Notes: generated by a model not told the origin, from the sequence alone. A stretch of DNA of 64,000 bases from Rhodopseudomonas sp. BR0M22 (GCF_010907035.1 NZ_QUMK01000007.1:36621-100620), one strand, 5' to 3'; numbered from the stretch's first letter, positions 1 to 8,662 are shown. Made by a program: numbers and translations.

Positions 1-2075
1 AGCACCTCCTCGACCACCGTCTGATAATTGTCGCTGTGCCCGCCCGAGGACGCGACGATCAGCGAGTGCGGCGGCGTGCCGAGCGTCAAGTCATAGCGAT
101 CGATCTCGATGCCGCCGGCCGCGCCCTGCGCGAGACCGAAATCACCGATGATTTCGCCTTCGATGCCCTCCATGATCCAGGACACGCGGCGATGCCAACT
201 GTCGGGCATCCGTCGGAACGGCCGCGCAGAGTCGAACCCTTCCGAAATGAAGCCGACGCCGAACACCTTCTGGGGCGGGCGTCCGAGGTCCTTCCAGAGT
301 CCGCTCTTCTGCCCCGTCGTCGCCAGATAGTATTCGCCGGGCCGGGCCTGCCAGGCGCGCATGCCGGAGTTCAGCTTGCGCACCTCCATGCACCAGGGAT
401 CTTCGCTGTGGTACCCGACATTCCAGTAATATCCATTGCCGCCGAGATAGACGAACCGGCCGCCGGAGGCGATGTAGTCTTCGGTGGCATCGAGAATCTG
501 CTCGGAAACGTACTCCGGATGCGTTCCGCTCAGCACCACATTGTACGGCTTCAACGCCTCGATGCCGTCGCGATGCAAATCCTCGTCCGTCGTCACGTCG
601 TAGTCGTAGCCCATGTGGTCGAGCCAGGCGATGATCGACAGGTCCGCCGGAAACTGCCACGTCACACCCATCGACGACATCCGGGCTTTCGGGCGCATGT
701 TCAAGATCGGCCGTCGATAGGTGCTGTAGCAGACCCCTGCCCCATCGCCGTGATGATCGTAAAGCGACAGACCGAACTCCGCAGTCTGATACAGCTCGAT
801 GTCGACTTCCGAGAGAATTGGCGACTGGCCGGCGAGCGGTTGCATGATCTCGGCATCGAAACTGAGATGTTCATTCGCATAGGCAAGATAGCTTCCGGTC
901 GGCACCAGGAAGAGAATCGGCGCTTTCGGCCTGACGGGGCGCACGAAAAACACGATATACTCTTCGCGCATTCCTTTCGCGTCGCCCGTTCGTAAGCGGA
1001 AGGCGTAGGCGCCGCTCCTGACGTCGGGCACCTTGATCGAGCGCGTCAGCTCCCATCTGCAATCGATGATGGCGTCGTCGTGAAACTCGATGCCACCGTA
1101 CTGCTGTGGCGCGAGCCGGAAGCAGTCGTCCCGCCCCTGCCAGTTGAACCCCGTCTGCGCGCGGACCGGACGGTTGTAACCCGTCGCATGCAGACCATAT
1201 GGGCCGGCATCGACCACCCGGTCGCCGATGCCGCGCTCGGTATAGCCCTGCGTGGTGTCCCAGAATGCGACCAGCCCGTCCTGCGGCGGCACCCCGCTGT
1301 CGCGGTAGCTGTCGAGCTCGGTCCGGGTCAGGACACGCTCGAACACGCCGGGACGATCGAGCTTGCCATTCAGACACTGGGTAACGAAGTCGCCGCGTAG
1401 CGTATGGTGATCCCGCGCTCCGGCGAGCAGGAATGGCAGCTCCGGCGGGTTCGCCGGACGGAAGCGCAGCGTCTCACGCACATGCGACCGGAAGTCGACG
1501 TTGGCGACCTTGCTGAGCAGTGAATTGTAACGGGTCGAGACACCTTCCTGGTATAGCGTCGCGACCCCGGTGGTGGCATCGAATGTCGCCGCGACGAAAT
1601 ACCAATTGTTCTTCAACACGGGCACTTCGGCGTCGAGGTAATCGACTTCGCCACCGTCGCCGAACCCGAATTCGAGAAAGCCGTCCGGATTGAGCCACAA
1701 TCCGTACCCGCGATTGCCGAACGCGTCCCACCGTCCGAGCAGACACTGCCGCCGGCCGCCCCCCGGATTGTTCGGATACACGAAGGTGCAAAGGCTGAAG
1801 CTGCCGCCGAGGGCCAGACGCCGATCGGGATCGGCAACGGTCAGAAAGGATCCGACCTGGGTGAACTGCTTGCGGACTCGCCACACGCCATTCGCCTCGG
1901 AAGCGATCTCTTCCTCTCGATAGCCCGGACCAGCCGGATGAGCATCGCCGTGAATCAGCCTCACCAATTGCGCATCGACGACGTCGGTACCGTCCGCGTG
2001 CACATAGAACGAGATGTCATCGCCGGGTTTGACCGAAATCTTGTCCGCGTATCCGAATATCTTCTTCTCGGCCAT
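1..2075 (-). CDS. dmfA2: N,N-dimethylformamidase-type large subunit (3' end beyond window)
   Basis: The minus frame is open from the ATG at 2075 to the window edge, giving at least 691 residues with no stop. The N-terminus (MAEKKIFGYADKISVKPGDD) and the text LIHGDAHPAGPGYREEE match the large subunit of N,N-dimethylformamidase, which hydrolyses dimethylformamide to dimethylamine and formate. A jelly-roll LamG-like stretch follows at about residues 75-240, then the domain carrying ELYQTAEFGLSLYDHHGDG and, further on, YVSEQILDATEDYIASGGRF. In characterised enzymes the C-terminal domain holds a mononuclear iron; I have not mapped its ligands here. A GGAG ribosome-binding site precedes the ATG, and the small-subunit reading frame ends 37 bases upstream. 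The known enzymes are about 760 residues, so roughly 70 residues are missing. The true substrate may be another small amide. Confidence 0.85.
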   Translation of the reverse strand, partial: MAEKKIFGYADKISVKPGDDISFYVHADGTDVVDAQLVRLIHGDAHPAGPGYREEEIASEANGVWRVRKQFTQVGSFLTVADPDRRLALGGSFSLCTFVYPNNPGGGRRQCLLGRWDAFGNRGYGLWLNPDGFLEFGFGDGGEVDYLDAEVPVLKNNWYFVAATFDATTGVATLYQEGVSTRYNSLLSKVANVDFRSHVRETLRFRPANPPELPFLLAGARDHHTLRGDFVTQCLNGKLDRPGVFERVLTRTELDSYRDSGVPPQDGLVAFWDTTQGYTERGIGDRVVDAGPYGLHATGYNRPVRAQTGFNWQGRDDCFRLAPQQYGGIEFHDDAIIDCRWELTRSIKVPDVRSGAYAFRLRTGDAKGMREEYIVFFVRPVRPKAPILFLVPTGSYLAYANEHLSFDAEIMQPLAGQSPILSEVDIELYQTAEFGLSLYDHHGDGAGVCYSTYRRPILNMRPKARMSSMGVTWQFPADLSIIAWLDHMGYDYDVTTDEDLHRDGIEALKPYNVVLSGTHPEYVSEQILDATEDYIASGGRFVYLGGNGYYWNVGYHSEDPWCMEVRKLNSGMRAWQARPGEYYLATTGQKSGLWKDLGRPPQKVFGVGFISEGFDSARPFRRMPDSWHRRVSWIMEGIEGEIIGDFGLAQGAAGGIEIDRYDLTLGTPPHSLIVASSGGHSDNYQTVVEEV

Positions 2076-2111
2076 GGTGGTGGGCTTCTCCGGCGACTGA
2101 ACAGAACGGCT

Positions 2112-2477
2112 TCAGGTTTCGAGTAGATCCTGCACACGGCGCAGGAACAGCGCGTGATAGGCCTCGTCGGGCGTTTCGTAGTTGCGATCTTCGACCATGC
2201 GCGGCGCGGTGCCGCGATGCCCCGACAGCGCGACGATGCGATAGGCCTTGAATTCTTCCAGCACCATGATCGCATATTTGTCGACCTGCCCCTGGCGCCG
2301 GAAATAGATCAACAGGCGTTCGAGCGCTTCACTGTGCTGGCCGAGCGGCTTGGATTTATGCTCGGCGATCACCGCGTCGGACACCAGGCGCTTGAGAAAG
2401 TCTCGCTGCATCTTGTCGAAGCGGCGGAAATAGACCTGATCCTTGTCTTCCACCTCGGTGGCTTCTTCGGGCAACAT
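2112..2477 (-). CDS. dmfA1: Dimethylformamidase small subunit (internal start within permease frame)
   Basis: An ATG at 2477, codon 431 of the permease frame, would give a 121-residue protein starting MLPEEATEVEDKDQ. Directly upstream on the coding strand lies AAAGGAGGCGAG, a near-perfect ribosome-binding site with the AGGAGG core four bases from the ATG. The product matches the size of known DmfA1 proteins (about 130 residues) and shares their motifs: YFRR in the middle, FKAYRI, and a C-terminal ExxYHALFLRRVQD. In the known enzyme the small subunit binds the large one to form alpha2beta2-type oligomers, and the large-subunit gene follows 36 bases downstream here. I infer that this internal start is the main source of the subunit. 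The overlap with the permease frame is the odd feature. Confidence 0.7.
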   Translation of the reverse strand: MLPEEATEVEDKDQVYFRRFDKMQRDFLKRLVSDAVIAEHKSKPLGQHSEALERLLIYFRRQGQVDKYAIMVLEEFKAYRIVALSGHRGTAPRMVEDRNYETPDEAYHALFLRRVQDLLET

Positions 2478-3767
2478 CTCGCCTCCTTTCTCGGCTCGGG
2501 TTGATCGTCTCTCGCTCTTTTTCTTGTCGCGCCACGCCCGAAACTGAGACTTGATGCCGAAGATGCCGCCACGCAGGAACAGCACCACGCCGAGCATGAT
2601 CGCGCCGATCAGCACGAAGCGTAGTGGACCGAGATCGATCAACACTCGATCGATGAAAACGACGATCAACGTGCCGGCAACCGCGCCCTCGGCGCGCCCG
2701 ATGCCGCCGATCACCAGCATCGCCAGCGACAGCAGCAGCGTGTCGAACGAGAACAGGTTCGGCGAAGCGCCGCCGAAATGGGTCGCATAGAAACCGCCGA
2801 TGAAGCCGAGCGCGGCGGACGAGATCAAAAACACCATGATGCGAGCGCGAATGAAATCGACGCCGCAGGCTTGTGCGAAGCCCTCCTTCTTCTCTTGGGC
2901 CATCCGCAGCAAACGGCCGAGTCGCTTGCCATCGACGAACCGATACAGGAACAGCGCAAGGATCATCACGAACAGCGCGGCGTAATAGCCGAGCAGCAGA
3001 CGGTTGGTCTGCGAAAGCCCTGCCGGCAGATAGCTCGGCGCGCCGTATAGACCGCCGGTCGCCGAGCCGAACTGGCGCGACTGCACCACATAAACGCGAC
3101 ACAGCTCGACGACACCGAGCGTCAGCAGCGCGTAATAGAAGCCGTCAAGCCGCATCGCCGGCAGTGCGATCAGGAGACCGAAAGCGAGACCGATCAGCAC
3201 CCCCGCAAGCGGCAGCAGCCACCACGGCAATCCCAGCATAATCGCCATATAGGTGGTGCCGTAAGCCGCCGCGCCGACGACCGCATAGGTTGCCAGCGAG
3301 AAGATGCCCGCGGTGCCGACCACCAGCATCCAGCACAGATTGATGGCCGCATAGATCGCGAAGACCGAGGCTGCGGACATCGCCGTGTTGAAAGAACTGG
3401 CCGGCACGAAAAGCGGCATGATCAGGAACGCCGCGAGCGCCAGTACCCACCAGATCGGCCGCTTGTCGACGATGGTCTTTTCGCGGCGCATCGTCTTGGG
3501 ATTGTATTCGCCATGGATGTTCAGCACGCGCCGGCGCGTCGGCCAGTAGCGCGTCCGCGTCCACAACGCTCCGCCGTGGCCGGGCCATTTGTAGTAATAG
3601 CGCAGCCGTCCGACGAGATACATTTTCGGACGAAACCGCGTGGTCTCGTCCCAGGTCACCTGATGCGACAGAAACGGATTGGTCACGACCTCCCGCGCCG
3701 GGGTCTCCGGATGCTGGGAGTCGGTCGGATCGATCCAGATCGGAGCGGTCGTGTCGGTCATCGTCAT
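2112..3767 (-). CDS. LivM-type ABC permease fused in frame to dimethylformamidase small subunit
   Basis: A 551-residue frame starts at an ATG overlapping the stop of the upstream permease gene (ATGA). Residues 1-115 are a hydrophilic extension unusual for LivM. Residues 116-405 are a typical LivM permease with about eight to ten membrane segments and the conserved text RLDGFYYALLTLGVVEL and LSLAMLVIGGIGRAEGAVAG. After a basic linker the frame continues with no stop into about 120 residues that resemble the small (beta) subunit of dimethylformamidase, ending DEAYHALFLRRVQDLLET. Residue 431 is a Met preceded by a strong Shine-Dalgarno sequence, so the small subunit can also be made alone (separate entry). 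The permease should pair with the LivH-like protein encoded just upstream. Whether a full-length fusion protein is made cannot be decided from sequence. Confidence 0.8.
   Translation of the reverse strand: MTMTDTTAPIWIDPTDSQHPETPAREVVTNPFLSHQVTWDETTRFRPKMYLVGRLRYYYKWPGHGGALWTRTRYWPTRRRVLNIHGEYNPKTMRREKTIVDKRPIWWVLALAAFLIMPLFVPASSFNTAMSAASVFAIYAAINLCWMLVVGTAGIFSLATYAVVGAAAYGTTYMAIMLGLPWWLLPLAGVLIGLAFGLLIALPAMRLDGFYYALLTLGVVELCRVYVVQSRQFGSATGGLYGAPSYLPAGLSQTNRLLLGYYAALFVMILALFLYRFVDGKRLGRLLRMAQEKKEGFAQACGVDFIRARIMVFLISSAALGFIGGFYATHFGGASPNLFSFDTLLLSLAMLVIGGIGRAEGAVAGTLIVVFIDRVLIDLGPLRFVLIGAIMLGVVLFLRGGIFGIKSQFRAWRDKKKSERRSTRAEKGGEMLPEEATEVEDKDQVYFRRFDKMQRDFLKRLVSDAVIAEHKSKPLGQHSEALERLLIYFRRQGQVDKYAIMVLEEFKAYRIVALSGHRGTAPRMVEDRNYETPDEAYHALFLRRVQDLLET
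2475..2490 (-). promoter_or_regulatory. Strong internal ribosome-binding site at the permease/small-subunit junction
   Basis: On the minus strand GAAAGGAGGCGAG precedes ATG (2477-2475). The AGGAGG core lies at 2487-2482. It is the best Shine-Dalgarno match seen in this operon and sits exactly where homology switches from permease to amidase subunit. This argues for independent translation of the small subunit even though the reading frame is continuous. Confidence 0.75.
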
Positions 3768-4645
3768 GCCTCGCGGGCCTTGTCGAGAATTCCGGAGATG
3801 CCGCGCGGACGGATCAGGAGAACCACGATGATGAGCAGGAACTGGGTGATCAGGACGTATTGACCGCCGAGAAAGGTCAAAGTCAGCGACTCGTTCACGC
3901 CGAGCATGATCGCACCGATCACCGCACCCGGAATGCTGCCGAGGCCGCCGACCAGCGCGATGCTCAGCCCCTTGATCATCGGCGTGATGCCGCTGAACGG
4001 CGCGACGTAGTAGGTCTGAGCCAGCAGCACAGCCGCCAACCCCGCGAGCGATCCGGTCAGCGCCATCACATAGATGCTGGTTCGGCGGACGCCGATGCCG
4101 ACGATCGACGCCGCATGCGGGTTCATCATCATCGCGCGGATTTCGAGACCGCGGCGGCTGGAGCGCATCCAGAGCAGGATCAGAGTGAGCAGCAGGATCG
4201 CCGACAGCGACGCCCCGAGCTTGTCGGACGTCACCACGACGCCGAGGATATCGGCGTTCCAGCTGCCGAACAGCCGCGGCAGAGACTTGGCCCGTGGGCC
4301 GAACCACCACAGCAGGATCTGGTTGCCGACCAGGCTGATGGCGAGCGTCGCGATCAGCGCGCGCAGCGGAAAATTCGGCTTGTCGTGGATCGGAATGAAG
4401 GCGAGCAGGCAGACGATGAGTCCGCCGATCGCACCGGTCAGAATTCCCGCGATCATCACGACCACCGGAAACGGGCCGATATACACGCTCGCCAGCCACG
4501 CACCGTAGCCGGACAGCGCGAAGATGAATCCGTAGGCCATGTTGACGAGACCCAGGCTCGACCAGGTGACGGAAATGCCGATCGCCAGGGTGCCGTAGAT
4601 GCAGGTCAGCGTGATCGCATTGGTGACGATGAAGCCCCAGTTCAT
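3764..4645 (-). CDS. LivH-type ABC transporter permease, amide/amino-acid family
   Basis: The 293-residue integral membrane protein has about eight hydrophobic segments and family text such as TLAIGISVTWSSLGLVNMAYG near the N-terminus and LVGGLGSIPGAVIGAIMLG near the C-terminus. It is one of two transmembrane subunits of a hydrophobic-amino-acid/urea/amide (HAAT) importer. The start overlaps the stop of the upstream ATPase gene by four bases, and its own stop overlaps the start of the LivM-type gene in the same way, so the genes are translationally coupled. Given the downstream dimethylformamidase genes, a short-chain amide or urea-like substrate is more likely than leucine. That specificity is inferred from context only. 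Confidence 0.9.
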   Translation of the reverse strand: MNWGFIVTNAITLTCIYGTLAIGISVTWSSLGLVNMAYGFIFALSGYGAWLASVYIGPFPVVVMIAGILTGAIGGLIVCLLAFIPIHDKPNFPLRALIATLAISLVGNQILLWWFGPRAKSLPRLFGSWNADILGVVVTSDKLGASLSAILLLTLILLWMRSSRRGLEIRAMMMNPHAASIVGIGVRRTSIYVMALTGSLAGLAAVLLAQTYYVAPFSGITPMIKGLSIALVGGLGSIPGAVIGAIMLGVNESLTLTFLGGQYVLITQFLLIIVVLLIRPRGISGILDKAREA

Positions 4646-5385
4646 CGGTTGCGCTCCATCGACAGGGTCTTAGACGCCGAAGCCTCGCCCTTCAGCTTGC
4701 CGGCATGCATTCCAATGATGCGGTCGACGCTGCCTTCGAGCAGCGCGACGTTCTGCTCGGCGATGACCATCGCCGAGCCGCCGAGTTCGACCGCCATCAA
4801 GGCCTCGACGACCGAGCGCCCGATCTTCGGGGCGAGCCCGAGCGACGGCTCGTCGACGAGAAACAATTCGGCATCGGACATCAGGCCACGACCGATCGAC
4901 ACCATCCGGCGTTCGCCACCCGACAGGCGGCCGACCGGCGTCTTCATCAGCTTCTCCAGCGGCGGAAAAATCTGCAGGATGCGCTTCTTGCGCAGCGCGC
5001 GTTCGGCCCAGGCCCGCTTGGTGAAGGCGCCGCTGTCGAGATGCTCCTCCACCGTCAGGCCGTGAAAGATCTCGTCGCCTTGCGGGATCAGCGCCAGGCC
5101 GCGCCGAACGATCAGATGCGTGTAACGTCCGGGCCCCTGGCTGCGGGTGCGACCGACCTCGTAGCCGTTGAGCTTAATCGAGCCGCGCTGCCAGCCTGTC
5201 AGCCCTGCGATCGCCTGAAACAAGGTCGACTTGCCGTGCCCGTTGAGGCCGACGAGGCCGATCCGCTCGCCGGCGAACACCGTGAGGTCGAGGTCGTGGA
5301 TCACCCGCATCGGTCCCCACCCCGCGGACAGTCCTTGGACATCGAGCACAGCCGGGCGGGTCGAGACGGTTTCGGGGGCAGCCAT
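4642..5385 (-). CDS. LivF-type ABC transporter ATP-binding protein
   Basis: This 247-residue ABC ATPase has Walker A GLNGHGKST (46-54), signature LSGGE (154-158) and Walker B LFLVDEP (174-180). The switch histidine position is Gln211 (AEQN), as is usual for LivF proteins. The start was set at MAAPETVS because the ATG shares one base with the stop of the preceding ATPase gene (TGATG). It would form the heterodimeric motor of the importer together with the LivG-type protein encoded upstream. Confidence 0.92.
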   Translation of the reverse strand: MAAPETVSTRPAVLDVQGLSAGWGPMRVIHDLDLTVFAGERIGLVGLNGHGKSTLFQAIAGLTGWQRGSIKLNGYEVGRTRSQGPGRYTHLIVRRGLALIPQGDEIFHGLTVEEHLDSGAFTKRAWAERALRKKRILQIFPPLEKLMKTPVGRLSGGERRMVSIGRGLMSDAELFLVDEPSLGLAPKIGRSVVEALMAVELGGSAMVIAEQNVALLEGSVDRIIGMHAGKLKGEASASKTLSMERNR

Positions 5386-6122
5386 CAGTGCAACCCTCCG
5401 CCTGCTTCCGTCTCGAAATACGCCGCCTTCACCCGTGGATTTTCCAGGATCTCCGAGAGCAGCCCCTCGGCGATCGTCTCGCCGGCATCCATCACCAGCA
5501 CACGATCGGCGATCGTATCGAGCAGCTCCATTCGATGCTCGATCAGCACGATCGCGATGTTGAGCTCCTTCGCCAGCACTCGCATGATGTCGTCGAGTTC
5601 GTCGATCTCGGAGTTGATCAACCCCGCCGCCGGCTCGTCCATCAACAGCACCGATGGCCGCCGCATCAACAGGCAGGTCATCAGCAGCTTGCGTCGGTTG
5701 AGAGTGTCGAGCCGATCCGCCATCGTCCCGCCGGGGGTCCGAAAGCCGACCAGCCCCGCGCCCCATTCGGCATCATCCGGCGTCAGATATGGCCGATAGG
5801 CCTGGCGAGCAGCTTTCAAAACCTGTGCGACGGTCATGTCTTCCGGCACGATCGGCGTTTGGTAGGTCCGGCCGATGCCGAGCCGGGCCCTTTGATGCAA
5901 CGGCAGACCGGTGACGTCCCGACCGTCATAGGTCACCGTGCCGCTCTTCGGCGAAATTCGGCCGGACAGCACCTCGAACAAGCTGGTCTTGCCCGCACCG
6001 TTAGGTCCGATGATCCCCATCACCTCGCCCGGCTTCACGTCGAGGGAGATCTCACGCAGGATCGACCGGCCACCGAGATCGAGCGCGATCCGGTCACAGG
6101 AGAAGATCGGCGACGGCGTCAT
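5385..6122 (-). CDS. LivG-type ABC transporter ATP-binding protein with degenerate signature motif
   Basis: The 245-residue ATPase has intact Walker A GPNGAGKT (39-46), Walker B VLLMDEP (158-164) and switch His196. At the position of the ABC signature, where relatives read LSYGQ or similar before QRRLEIARAL, this protein reads LDTLN (138-142) followed by RRKLLMTCLL, so both the Ser and the Gly are absent. Its partner LivF keeps LSGGE. The motor would therefore have one canonical and one degenerate ATP site. The gene follows the binding-protein gene by 16 bases in the same operon. Confidence 0.9.
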   Translation of the reverse strand: MTPSPIFSCDRIALDLGGRSILREISLDVKPGEVMGIIGPNGAGKTSLFEVLSGRISPKSGTVTYDGRDVTGLPLHQRARLGIGRTYQTPIVPEDMTVAQVLKAARQAYRPYLTPDDAEWGAGLVGFRTPGGTMADRLDTLNRRKLLMTCLLMRRPSVLLMDEPAAGLINSEIDELDDIMRVLAKELNIAIVLIEHRMELLDTIADRVLVMDAGETIAEGLLSEILENPRVKAAYFETEAGGGLH

Positions 6123-6138
6123 CGTTATCGCCCAGGCA

Positions 6139-7434
6139 TCACCACCACGGCGCTTTCTGGAGCTTGTTCTCGACGAGAACGTCCGGATAGATGATCTTGT
6201 GCTCGTTGTTCTGGACCTGGAAGAACAGCTGGGCCATGCCCTTCTCGAGGTCGGCAGCGCCGATCGCGTCGCCCGTGTCCGGATAGTGCGCGCACTCCTG
6301 GTACGGATTATCCATGCTCATGAAGCCGCAAACGCCACGATACGAGTTCTTGCGGATCCAGTCGCTCACGCCCTTGAAGTTCGACGGATCACCGACCGCC
6401 TCCCATGCCGCCTTGAGATAGTAGGTCGTGTCGTAGCCGTTGCCGGTGTAGCAAAGCCCCATGATGCCGGGAAAACGTTTCTTGTACTTGGCCCGGAACG
6501 CCTTGCCCTTGTCGTCGGCATAGACGCCGAGCACGGTGCTCCAGACGAAGCCTTCGGCGGCGGGGCCGGCCAGTTCCAAAAACTCCGGCTGCGACGGTCC
6601 GTATTGCAGATAGACCAGCGCCCCCTTCAGCGGATCGGCACTGTACTGCTTGACGAAGGCCGCATATTCGGCCGCCACCCAGTGGTCGATCATCACCGCG
6701 CCGGCGCCGATCTTCTTGATCTCCTGAATCACCGGCCCCCAATCCTGGACCGGGTATTGGATGTCCGTGATACCCGCCAGCTTGAACTCACTCTTGGGCA
6801 GCGAGGCCTGCAGCGCCTTGGAGATCGTCTGGTTGTAGGCGATCTGCTCCTGGACGATATGAACGCCGTTATTCAGAGGCTTCCATGTGCCCTGGTCCTT
6901 CATTGCCTTGAGAAACACCGGGAATGTGTGACCATAATGCACTTCGGACGGGTCGGTCTGAAATACGTGCGAGTATTTGTCCGGCTGCTTGACGACCAAG
7001 TCGGTCATATTGCGCTGCGTCAGTCCCCACAGCAGCGGCGCCTTGTAGCGCGCCGAGACGTCCGCGACCGGGATCGGCGTGAATACGAAGGCGCAGGACA
7101 TCGCATGCACCTTGGCGTCGATCAGTTTGTTGATTGCAACCTGACCGCTTTCCGGGGACAGCGGATCGATGTCGACCACGACCGGTTTGACCTGACGCCC
7201 GAGCACACCGCCGGCGGCGTTGATTTCCTCAAGCGCCAGCGTAGTTCCATTGAGATAGTCCTGGTGATCAGCAACCCCAGCTTGCGCAGTTTGGGCCGTC
7301 GGAACGCCGAGCAGGATCGGGTCGGCCGAGGCGGCGCGCGTCACGCTGGCGACGAAAGGGGCTGGAAACGCAGCAGCAGCCGTGCCGGCTGACGCAAGTT
7401 GAAGCAGTTTGCGACGCGAGACCTTGCCGACCAT
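6139..7434 (-). CDS. Periplasmic substrate-binding protein of amide/branched-chain amino-acid ABC importer
   Basis: The 431-residue protein is a type I periplasmic binding protein of the LivK/AmiC/FmdD class. The N-terminus has a twin-arginine-like motif SRRKLL (6-11), a hydrophobic stretch and a probable cleavage site near residue 37. The mature text DPILLGVPTAQTAQAG and ALEEINAAGGVLGRQV is typical of the family. It is the first gene of the seven-function unit that ends in the dimethylformamidase genes, so it probably captures a small amide. FmdD of methylotrophs, which binds short-chain amides and urea, is a known precedent for this family. Tat export is suggested, though many such proteins use Sec. 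Confidence 0.9.
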   Translation of the reverse strand: MVGKVSRRKLLQLASAGTAAAAFPAPFVASVTRAASADPILLGVPTAQTAQAGVADHQDYLNGTTLALEEINAAGGVLGRQVKPVVVDIDPLSPESGQVAINKLIDAKVHAMSCAFVFTPIPVADVSARYKAPLLWGLTQRNMTDLVVKQPDKYSHVFQTDPSEVHYGHTFPVFLKAMKDQGTWKPLNNGVHIVQEQIAYNQTISKALQASLPKSEFKLAGITDIQYPVQDWGPVIQEIKKIGAGAVMIDHWVAAEYAAFVKQYSADPLKGALVYLQYGPSQPEFLELAGPAAEGFVWSTVLGVYADDKGKAFRAKYKKRFPGIMGLCYTGNGYDTTYYLKAAWEAVGDPSNFKGVSDWIRKNSYRGVCGFMSMDNPYQECAHYPDTGDAIGAADLEKGMAQLFFQVQNNEHKIIYPDVLVENKLQKAPWW

Positions 7435-7642
7435 AAGACCTCTCCTGACAAGCGTCCCCCTCGGAGGAGCGCTGTTTCAACAACGAGGGCATCTTAGGTG
7501 ACTGATCGGAGTTAGGTCTTTCACTGCAGGGTACTGTCTCTGCAAGATCAGTGCACTGCTAATACAAGAGCGCTCGGAGCCGCCGATGATCGGCATACTT
7601 CTTGCCTGAGACAGGTCTGCACGTTCCGGCGAGGTCACCGCG
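7435..7642. promoter_or_regulatory. Divergent promoter region between amide operon and AraC-type regulator
   Basis: These 208 bases separate the two divergent units. They contain a perfect 10-base palindrome CAGTGCACTG (7549-7558) and two direct copies of CTGCA (7524-7528 and 7540-7544) spaced 16 bases apart. Such half-site repeats are what an AraC-family dimer would use, so this is the likely operator for the flanking regulator. The assignment rests on position and symmetry only. Confidence 0.4.
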
Positions 7643-8662
7643 ATGAGTCAGAGGAACCACTACTCGACCGCCTCCCTATCCGCGGCGGACAGCATCGCCG
7701 CATGGCGCCAGGCGATGGCGGAGGTCTACTATCGACTTGATATCCAGGCCCGGCAGGACGATCGCGTTGTCGGCGAACTGATCGACGTGCAATTCGCGGC
7801 AATGGGGGTGTCCAACTTCAGGGCGGATGCCCAACGGGTGATCAGGCGCAAGGAGTCGGCCAAAATCGACCAGTCCGAAGACTTCGTATTCCTGTTTCCG
7901 ACCCGGAAAGCCCTGCAATTCGAGCAACGGGGGCGCTCGGGTCTCGCCATGCCCGGTGCTGTCTTTCTCCTCAACTCCGCTGAAGACTACGTCGTCGACG
8001 TGCCCGACGGCTCCGAGAACATCACGATCAAGATCGACCGCGAACTGCTGATCGATCGTGTCAAAGGCATCGACGGTCTTTGCGCGACGATGAATATCGG
8101 GAACTCAAAACTCGTCCCGGTCGTCGCAACCCTGGGCACGCAACTTCTGAGCCTTCCACCCGGCGAGCACGCCGACAGGTTGCAGCAGTCGGTCATCGAT
8201 CTGATTTGCCTGATGCTCGACTTGCGGGAGGAGCCGCAGGACGGCGCGTTCATCCGGCAGCGGCTGGCTTCCTCGTTGTTCAGCCGGATCGATCACTATC
8301 TCCAGCACAACCTGAAGGATCACGAGCTCACCCCGGATCAAGCGGCGCGTGAGCACAAGATCTCGGTCCGCTACCTGCACAAGATCTTTCACTATCACGG
8401 CACGTCGTTCGGGCAGCGGTTACTTGAACTCCGGCTGCAGCGCGCCCGCCAACTGATCGTTCGGCACGGCGGGGCCAACCACGTCAACCTCGGCCAGGTC
8501 GCCTACGAGTGCGGCTTCACCAGCCAATCTTACTTTTCGACCTGTTACCGCCGACGCTTTGGTCTGACGCCGCGTCAATCCGGACAGCTTGTCACGACTG
8601 GCGAGAACGTCGCGCAAGCCGAACGGATCGACATCAGGCCCCTCGACGACGACGCCGAGTGA
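7643..8662 (+). CDS. AraC-family transcriptional regulator, probable regulator of the amide operon
   Basis: The 339-residue protein has an N-terminal cupin-like AraC-binding domain (about 30-210) and a C-terminal double helix-turn-helix AraC DNA-binding domain (about 235-320), with the family signature VAYECGFTSQSYFSTCYRRRFGLTP. It is transcribed away from the ABC transporter/dimethylformamidase operon with 208 bases between them. That arrangement is typical of a local activator responding to the operon's substrate. The ligand is unknown. Confidence 0.88.
   Translation: MSQRNHYSTASLSAADSIAAWRQAMAEVYYRLDIQARQDDRVVGELIDVQFAAMGVSNFRADAQRVIRRKESAKIDQSEDFVFLFPTRKALQFEQRGRSGLAMPGAVFLLNSAEDYVVDVPDGSENITIKIDRELLIDRVKGIDGLCATMNIGNSKLVPVVATLGTQLLSLPPGEHADRLQQSVIDLICLMLDLREEPQDGAFIRQRLASSLFSRIDHYLQHNLKDHELTPDQAAREHKISVRYLHKIFHYHGTSFGQRLLELRLQRARQLIVRHGGANHVNLGQVAYECGFTSQSYFSTCYRRRFGLTPRQSGQLVTTGENVAQAERIDIRPLDDDAE

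Noticed and set aside
7541..7556. Sigma54-like promoter (GTGCACTGATCTTGCA on the minus strand) before the amide operon
   Set aside because: The -12 part fits but the invariant GG of the -24 element is not present, and AraC-type regulators normally act with sigma70.
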